DNA from: Catenulispora pinisilvae
GTDB lineage: Bacteria; Actinomycetota; Actinomycetes; Streptomycetales; Catenulisporaceae
DNA: 64,000 bases
Assembly (NCBI RefSeq): GCF_015356865.1
Contig: NZ_JAAFZA010000001.1
Location: 62,003 to 126,002 of the forward strand
Direction of reading: 5' to 3'
Shown: positions 60,003 to 64,000 of the stretch, piece by piece
How positions within the stretch are numbered: the first letter of the stretch is position 1
Layout of the letters: the number at the start of each line of letters is the position of its first letter
Position numbers and translations under genes: made by a program
Notes under the pieces: generated by a model
What the model was told of the DNA's origin: nothing
Databases searched by the model: none
Seen by the model: the letters and a program-made list of their open reading frames with translations, nothing else

Positions 60003-60859
60003 GCGTGTTGTCGAGGGTCCGCGGGACCAACACCAGGCTGCTCGGCGTGGCCGATCTGGCCGACGTCCGTGCGCTGCTGGCGCGCGACCCGGTCTCGAAC
60101 GTCTTCGTGGCCTCCCGGGTGGAGGCCTCCGGCCTGGACCCGTGGCGCCTGGGCGGCGAGGTCTGGGGCCACATCGTGAACGGCAAGCTCGACGCGCTGT
60201 GCTACTCCGGCGCGAACCTGGTCCCGGTCCAGGCCAATCCGGAGGCCGTGCGGGCCTTCGCCGAGCGGGCCCGCCGCCAGGGCCGCCGCTGCTCCTCGAT
60301 CGTCGGTCCGGCCGACGCCGCGATGGCGCTGTGGGAACAGCTGCGACCGTCCTGGGGCCCGGCCCGCGAGGTGCGCTCCAGCCAGCCGCTGATGGAGATC
60401 CGCGGCTCCTCGCCGACCGTGACCCCGGACTTCCGGGTGAAGCCGGTGACCGCGAACCAGATAGACACCCTGCTGCCGGCCTGTATAGCGATGTTCACCG
60501 AGGAGGTCGGAGTCTCGCCGGTCGGCGACGACAACGGCTATTCCTACCGCGCCCGGGTCTCCGAACTCGTGCACGCCGGCCGGGCCTTCGCCTGGATGGA
60601 AGACGGGCACGTGGTGTTCAAGGCCGAGATCGGCGCGGTGACCGAGCAGGCGTGCCAGATCCAGGGGGTGTGGACGCACCCGGCGTTGCGCGGCAAGGGC
60701 ATCGCCGCGGCCGGGATGGCGGCGGTCGTCGAGTACTCGCTGCGCGATTTCGCGTCGGTGGTGAGCTTGTACGTGAACGACTACAACGCCCCGGCCCGGG
60801 CCGTCTACCGCAAAGTCGGCTTCGAGGAGGTCGGCGCTTTCGCGTCGATTCTCTTCTGA
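59999..60859 (+). CDS. GNAT-family acetyltransferase (DUF4081 type)
   Basis: A 286-aa protein with an N-terminal DUF4081-like domain (VADLADVRALLARDPVSNVFVASRVEASGLDPWRLGGEVWG) and a C-terminal GNAT domain. The acetyl-CoA loop is in IQGVWTHPALRGKGIAAAGMAAVVEYSLR near 222-250, and VSLYVNDYNAPARAVYRKVGFEEVGAFASILF ends it. An equivalent gene follows ispG in mycobacteria, supporting orthology. Acceptor unknown. Cytoplasmic. Confidence 0.88.
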   Translation: MSVLSRVRGTNTRLLGVADLADVRALLARDPVSNVFVASRVEASGLDPWRLGGEVWGHIVNGKLDALCYSGANLVPVQANPEAVRAFAERARRQGRRCSSIVGPADAAMALWEQLRPSWGPAREVRSSQPLMEIRGSSPTVTPDFRVKPVTANQIDTLLPACIAMFTEEVGVSPVGDDNGYSYRARVSELVHAGRAFAWMEDGHVVFKAEIGAVTEQACQIQGVWTHPALRGKGIAAAGMAAVVEYSLRDFASVVSLYVNDYNAPARAVYRKVGFEEVGAFASILF

Positions 60860-60966
60860 CCTTGTCTACCCGCGGCCTGCCCCACTCTTGACGTTCTTAA
60901 TTGTTGCACCCGCTACCGGTTTGGGAATGCTCTGATGGGCGATTCTCGTCACCGAAGGGGGTGGTC

Positions 60967-62304
60967 ATGCCCGAAGAGACCTCTCAAGAGTTCCCCACTG
61001 TGGAGAACGGCTTCACGCCGGCCCGGCGAGATGAGGGCCGGGAGGTGGAGCGTGAACGCGACCGGGAGCGCGATCCCGCCGACGCCCCGGAAGGCCGGCC
61101 CGGCTGGCTGACCCGGCTGCGGAACCGGCGGATGAGCGCGCTGGTGGCCTGGACGCTGTCCGTGGTGCTGGCGGCGGTGGCGATCACGCTCACGATGTTC
61201 TGGGTGCATCCGGACAACGGGCAGTGGAAGGAGTTCTTCCGCGGGGTCATCGGCGATGTGGCCGGAGCGCTTCTGGTGGCGTTCTTCCTGTCTCCGGTGT
61301 TCCTGGCGATCCGCGCTTTCGCCAACGAGAAGTTCGGCAACATCGCCGACTACGCACCGATGACCGGCTACGAGCGGTTCCCGTATCTGAAGTTCATAGA
61401 GCGCCTGGAACGCTGCGACGACCTTGTGCGGATCATGGACACGTCCAGCAGCGTCCTGGACGTCACCACCGCCGAGGGCGACGAGGCGGACGAACGACAG
61501 CGTTGCGTCACGGCACTGCGGAACGTGCTGTCCGCCGACAACGAGGTGCGGGTGGAGATCCTGCTCCTGGACCCCACCTCGGACGCGGCCCGGCAACGGA
61601 ACACGGACCTGAGGGGAGAGGGGATCGACGTCTCCGCCGGGGTCAGCCGGAATCTGGCGCTGCTCAACGAGATCCGCAACGGTCTGCCGGACGGCGCGCG
61701 GAGCAAGCTGTTGGTGAAGCTCTATAACGCGACCCCGGCCTGTGCCTACTACAGGGTGGATGACAGGGCATCCATCGCCTTCTACTCGCTGCGGACTTCA
61801 TCGGAGCGGGGCGCCCACGTGGACGTGGCGCTGAAGGAGAAGCTGGGAAAGATCGTGAACGACCACTTCCGGGACATCCGGGAGGACGCGGACACGGTCG
61901 AGATGGTCTCGTACCTGTACGGGACGGCCACGGTCGGCCGACGCAGCGAGCACGTCGCGTGGGTCGAGTACGGCGGTGTGGTCTTCCTCGGCCTGGCCTC
62001 GCCCCGGGAGAACCCGGTCGTGTGGACCGTCGCGCCGCGCGTCGGCGGCGGGGAACCGGTGAAGCTGGCGGCCTACAAGCACGAGCCCGCGGAGTTCCGC
62101 GCTATGCGGTTGATCCCGTGGGTGGAGTGCGGGCCGCTGGGGGTGCGGATGGAGGAGAAGTACGGAGTCGAGTTCCAGGTGCTGTTCGAGGTGGCCCCGG
62201 TCGGGGCGATGCCGCCGGGCTTCCTCCCCGGCCAAGCGGCTTTGAACGGCGACCGGGCGGCCGGGGTGGAACCCGGGTTACGACGGCCGGTCGCCGAGGC
62301 CTGA
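60967..62304 (+). CDS. membrane-anchored protein with PLD-like (DUF5919-like) domain
   Basis: A 445-aa protein. The N-terminus is charged (EGREVERERDRERDPADAPEGR in spirit), then two helices near residues 58-78 (SALVAWTLSVVLAAVAITLTMFWV) and 92-112 (VAGALLVAFFLSPVFLAI). The cytoplasmic remainder has VRIMDTSSSVLDVTTAEGDEADE, VRVEILLLDPTSDAARQRN, LLVKLYNATPACAYYRVDDRASIAFYSLR and SERGAHVDV. This LLLDP...YRVDD...SF order resembles DUF5919/phospholipase-D-like ligand or effector domains in actinobacterial regulators. No HKD pair is visible. ATG 60967 or GTG 60961 starts it. No partner gene adjoins. Confidence 0.6.
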   Translation: MPEETSQEFPTVENGFTPARRDEGREVERERDRERDPADAPEGRPGWLTRLRNRRMSALVAWTLSVVLAAVAITLTMFWVHPDNGQWKEFFRGVIGDVAGALLVAFFLSPVFLAIRAFANEKFGNIADYAPMTGYERFPYLKFIERLERCDDLVRIMDTSSSVLDVTTAEGDEADERQRCVTALRNVLSADNEVRVEILLLDPTSDAARQRNTDLRGEGIDVSAGVSRNLALLNEIRNGLPDGARSKLLVKLYNATPACAYYRVDDRASIAFYSLRTSSERGAHVDVALKEKLGKIVNDHFRDIREDADTVEMVSYLYGTATVGRRSEHVAWVEYGGVVFLGLASPRENPVVWTVAPRVGGGEPVKLAAYKHEPAEFRAMRLIPWVECGPLGVRMEEKYGVEFQVLFEVAPVGAMPPGFLPGQAALNGDRAAGVEPGLRRPVAEA

Positions 62305-62409
62305 GGCCGGCTTGGTCCGGTGCGGCGGCGAGCCCGCGCGGTGGATTCGGAGGCTGCCGCGCGGCTCAGACCCCTCTGCGGAGCCGGAGCCGGTGCGCCG
62401 CCACCCAGC

Positions 62410-62910
62410 TCAGGCGTCCGCGTACTGCTTCTCGTGGGCGAGCAGCGTCGCCTTGCACTCCAGGCCGTACAGGAAGTTCTTGCTGGAGCCGTCGCTGCGC
62501 ACGATGCGGTGGCAGGGCACGAACAACGCGATCGCGTTCGACGCGCACGCCGAGCCCGCCGCACGGACCGCGTTGGGGTTGCCGGCGGTCGCCGCGAGCT
62601 GCGTGTAGCTGATCGTGGCACCGGCCCGCACCGTGCGCATCGCGTCCCAGGCCGCGGTCCGGAACGGCCCGGTGGGACGGTAGACGACGGTGACGTCGTC
62701 GAGCGCGGACAGGTCGCCGGCGAAGTAGGCCGCCACGCGCTTCGCCACGTGGTCGTGCGCGCCCTTCTCCGGCACCGGCGCGTTCAGCATGCCGGCCAGG
62801 AACGCCGGGTCGGCGGTGAAGCCGGCGGCGTGGACGGTGTCGTCCGGGTCGGCGAGCACGGTGAACGGGCCGGCCGGCGTCGGGATGGTGGTGTAGGTCA
62901 GGGTGCTCAT
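62410..62910 (-). CDS. ogt: methylated-DNA--protein-cysteine methyltransferase
   Basis: A 166-aa alkylation-repair protein that removes methyl from O6-methylguanine. The acceptor Cys is in ALFVPCHRIVRSDGS near residue 129; the Arg finger and recognition helix lie in GPFRTAAWDAMRTVRAGATISYTQLAATAGNPNAVRAAGSACASN. A slight change (GSACASN for GRANASN-like) is within family range. ATG 62910 shares a base with the stop of the upstream Ada/AlkA gene (TGATG), so the two are translationally coupled. Cytoplasmic. Confidence 0.93.
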   Translation of the reverse strand: MSTLTYTTIPTPAGPFTVLADPDDTVHAAGFTADPAFLAGMLNAPVPEKGAHDHVAKRVAAYFAGDLSALDDVTVVYRPTGPFRTAAWDAMRTVRAGATISYTQLAATAGNPNAVRAAGSACASNAIALFVPCHRIVRSDGSSKNFLYGLECKATLLAHEKQYADA

Positions 62911-64000
62911 CACTTCGTTCCTTCGGTGACGGGGTCGCTCGCGGCGGCCCACAGGTGCAGGGCGGCGTAGGCGCGCCAGGGGCGCCAGCCCTCGGCGTGT
63001 TCCAGGAGCGCCTTCTCGGTCCCGGGCAGCCCGAGGCGTTCGGCTTGGCGCCGCACGATCAGGTCGCCGACCGGGAAGGCGTCGGGATCGCCGAACACGC
63101 GCAGGGCGATGTAGTCGGCGGTCCAGGGACCGATGCCGGGGACGGCGAGCAGCTTGGCGCGGGCCTGGGCCCGGTCGACGCCGCGGTCGAGCGTGAGCTC
63201 GCCGCGGGCGACCGCGGCCGCCAGCGCGCGCAGGGTCGAGGCGGTGCGGCGGGTGAGGCCGAGGCCTTCGTAGTCGCCCTCGGCCAGGGTCTCGGGGCGC
63301 GGGAAGGGATTGAGGGCCGCCTGGTTGTCGACAAAGTGACTCGCCTCGGTCGTCGAACCGGTATTCGTCGCCGCGGTCGCCGGACTCGTGACCGCTGGTC
63401 CGGCTCCCGCCCCCGGCGGCACCAGAGCCGCCTCGGCAGCCAGCTCCACCGCGCTGAACCGCTGGACCACGCGCGCCGCCATGGTGCGGGCGGCGGCCAC
63501 GCTGATCTGCTGGCCGAGCACCGCGCGCACGGCGATCTCGAAGCCGTCGACCGCGCCGGGCACCCGCAGTCCGGGCCGGGCGGCGATCAGCGGGGCCAGC
63601 GCCGGGTCCCCGGACAGCGCCGCGTCCACCTGCGCCGGGTCGGCGTCCAGGTCCAGCAGGTCGCGGCAGCGGCGGACGGCCACCGCGACGTCCCGCAGGT
63701 CCTCGACGGCCAAGCGCGCATGAACCACGCCCACGTTCTGGTCGTCCCGCAGTTCCACCAGGCCGGTGCCGTGGGGGAGCCGGAGCGCGCGCCGGTACAC
63801 CGCGTCGGCGCCCTCGCCGACCACCTCGTCCACTCCCGGGACGGCCCGGTTGCCGAACCAGCCGAGCAGCGCCGCGAAGTCGAACGGCGGCCGGTAGGTC
63901 AGGCGCAGGGTCAGAGCCCCGTCCCCGTCCACCGCGCTTCCGGCGAGTTCGGCGGCCGCGGCGCCGGTGCCGAAGCGGGTCCTGATCTCGCTCGGGGTGC
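62910..64000 (-). CDS. Ada-type regulator fused to AlkA DNA glycosylase (partial)
   Basis: The gene runs off the right edge; 363 codons are visible. The first visible residues, TPSEIRTRFGTGAA, match the end of an AraC-type HTH domain, so the missing part should contain the Ada methyl-acceptor and DNA-binding domains. The visible part is 3-methyladenine DNA glycosylase II: LTYRPPFDFAALLGWFGNRAVPGV, FEIAVRAVLGQQISVAAARTMAARVV, and the helix-hairpin-helix LLAVPGIGPWTADYIALRVFGDPDAFPVGDLIVRR with the catalytic Asp in VGD. A low-complexity insertion (about 40 residues, PGAGAGPAVTSPATAATNTGSTTEAS) interrupts the glycosylase. It is coupled to ogt. Confidence 0.9.
   Translation of the reverse strand, partial: TPSEIRTRFGTGAAAAELAGSAVDGDGALTLRLTYRPPFDFAALLGWFGNRAVPGVDEVVGEGADAVYRRALRLPHGTGLVELRDDQNVGVVHARLAVEDLRDVAVAVRRCRDLLDLDADPAQVDAALSGDPALAPLIAARPGLRVPGAVDGFEIAVRAVLGQQISVAAARTMAARVVQRFSAVELAAEAALVPPGAGAGPAVTSPATAATNTGSTTEASHFVDNQAALNPFPRPETLAEGDYEGLGLTRRTASTLRALAAAVARGELTLDRGVDRAQARAKLLAVPGIGPWTADYIALRVFGDPDAFPVGDLIVRRQAERLGLPGTEKALLEHAEGWRPWRAYAALHLWAAASDPVTEGTK

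Overview
The window is high-GC actinobacterial chromosome. The evidence is GTG/TTG starts, strongly G/C-ending codons, a WhiB-family regulator, a mycoredoxin, an AdnB/UvrD2 helicase set, and two gene blocks recognisable from Mycobacterium and Streptomyces: adnB...nudC-mrx-uvrD2-whiB7, and dxr-rip1-ispG-GNAT. The genus cannot be fixed from sequence alone; a streptomycete-like or Catenulispora-like actinomycete is a reasonable guess. No rRNA, tRNA, CRISPR array, insertion sequence or prophage was seen. Many genes lack a Shine-Dalgarno sequence and instead have a TANNNT -10 box 6-8 nt before the start codon, the actinobacterial leaderless pattern.

Layout. 6-8958: AdnB-like helicase-nuclease, an orphan sugar-binding lipoprotein with a LacI-type operator, an aldehyde dehydrogenase, an M20 dipeptidase and NudC. 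9052-12850: an accessory stretch with a secreted trypsin-like protease, several tiny genes, two overlapping small unknowns, and an XRE-DUF5753 / DUF6879 / small-protein set. This stretch interrupts the conserved repair block. 13046-19906: mycoredoxin, UvrD2, two membrane-anchored extracellular proteins on the opposite strand, and whiB7 behind a long leader (WhiB7-type promoter, 141-codon upstream ORF, terminator). A 189-bp inverted-repeat element, a truncated kinase and Mrp follow.

21990-36294 is an amino-acid biosynthesis region: serA, a methyltransferase, leuB, ilvE, an MFS exporter, cimA, a diguanylate cyclase, then ilvB-ilvN-ilvC. cimA and ilvB each sit behind a small peptide rich in the relevant codons (Ile-Ile; Ile-Leu-Val-Leu) and a terminator, i.e. 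transcription attenuators. Between ilvB and ilvN are three 53-bp tandem repeats, each encoding an 18-residue peptide, chained by ATGA stop/start overlaps; this is the most unusual structure in the window.

36497-42772 is a complete oligopeptide ABC importer (lipoprotein, two permeases, two ATPases) ending in a strong bidirectional terminator. Facing it are an FMN/F420 split-barrel protein, adenosine deaminase, an ABC-2-like membrane protein, a hypothetical and a ferredoxin. 46406-54415 holds a TetR remnant, an EamA transporter, two ethylmalonyl-CoA-pathway-type genes (CitE-like lyase and acyl-CoA dehydrogenase), a divergently read TetR gene with a palindromic operator, and several hypotheticals. 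The MaoC-type hydratase usually beside those lyase/dehydrogenase genes is about 4.6 kb downstream at 54574. 55965-60859 is dxr-rip1-ispG-GNAT (non-mevalonate isoprenoids plus a site-2 protease). The window closes with a membrane-anchored unknown and an alkylation-repair operon: an Ada/AlkA-type fusion running off the right edge, then ogt.
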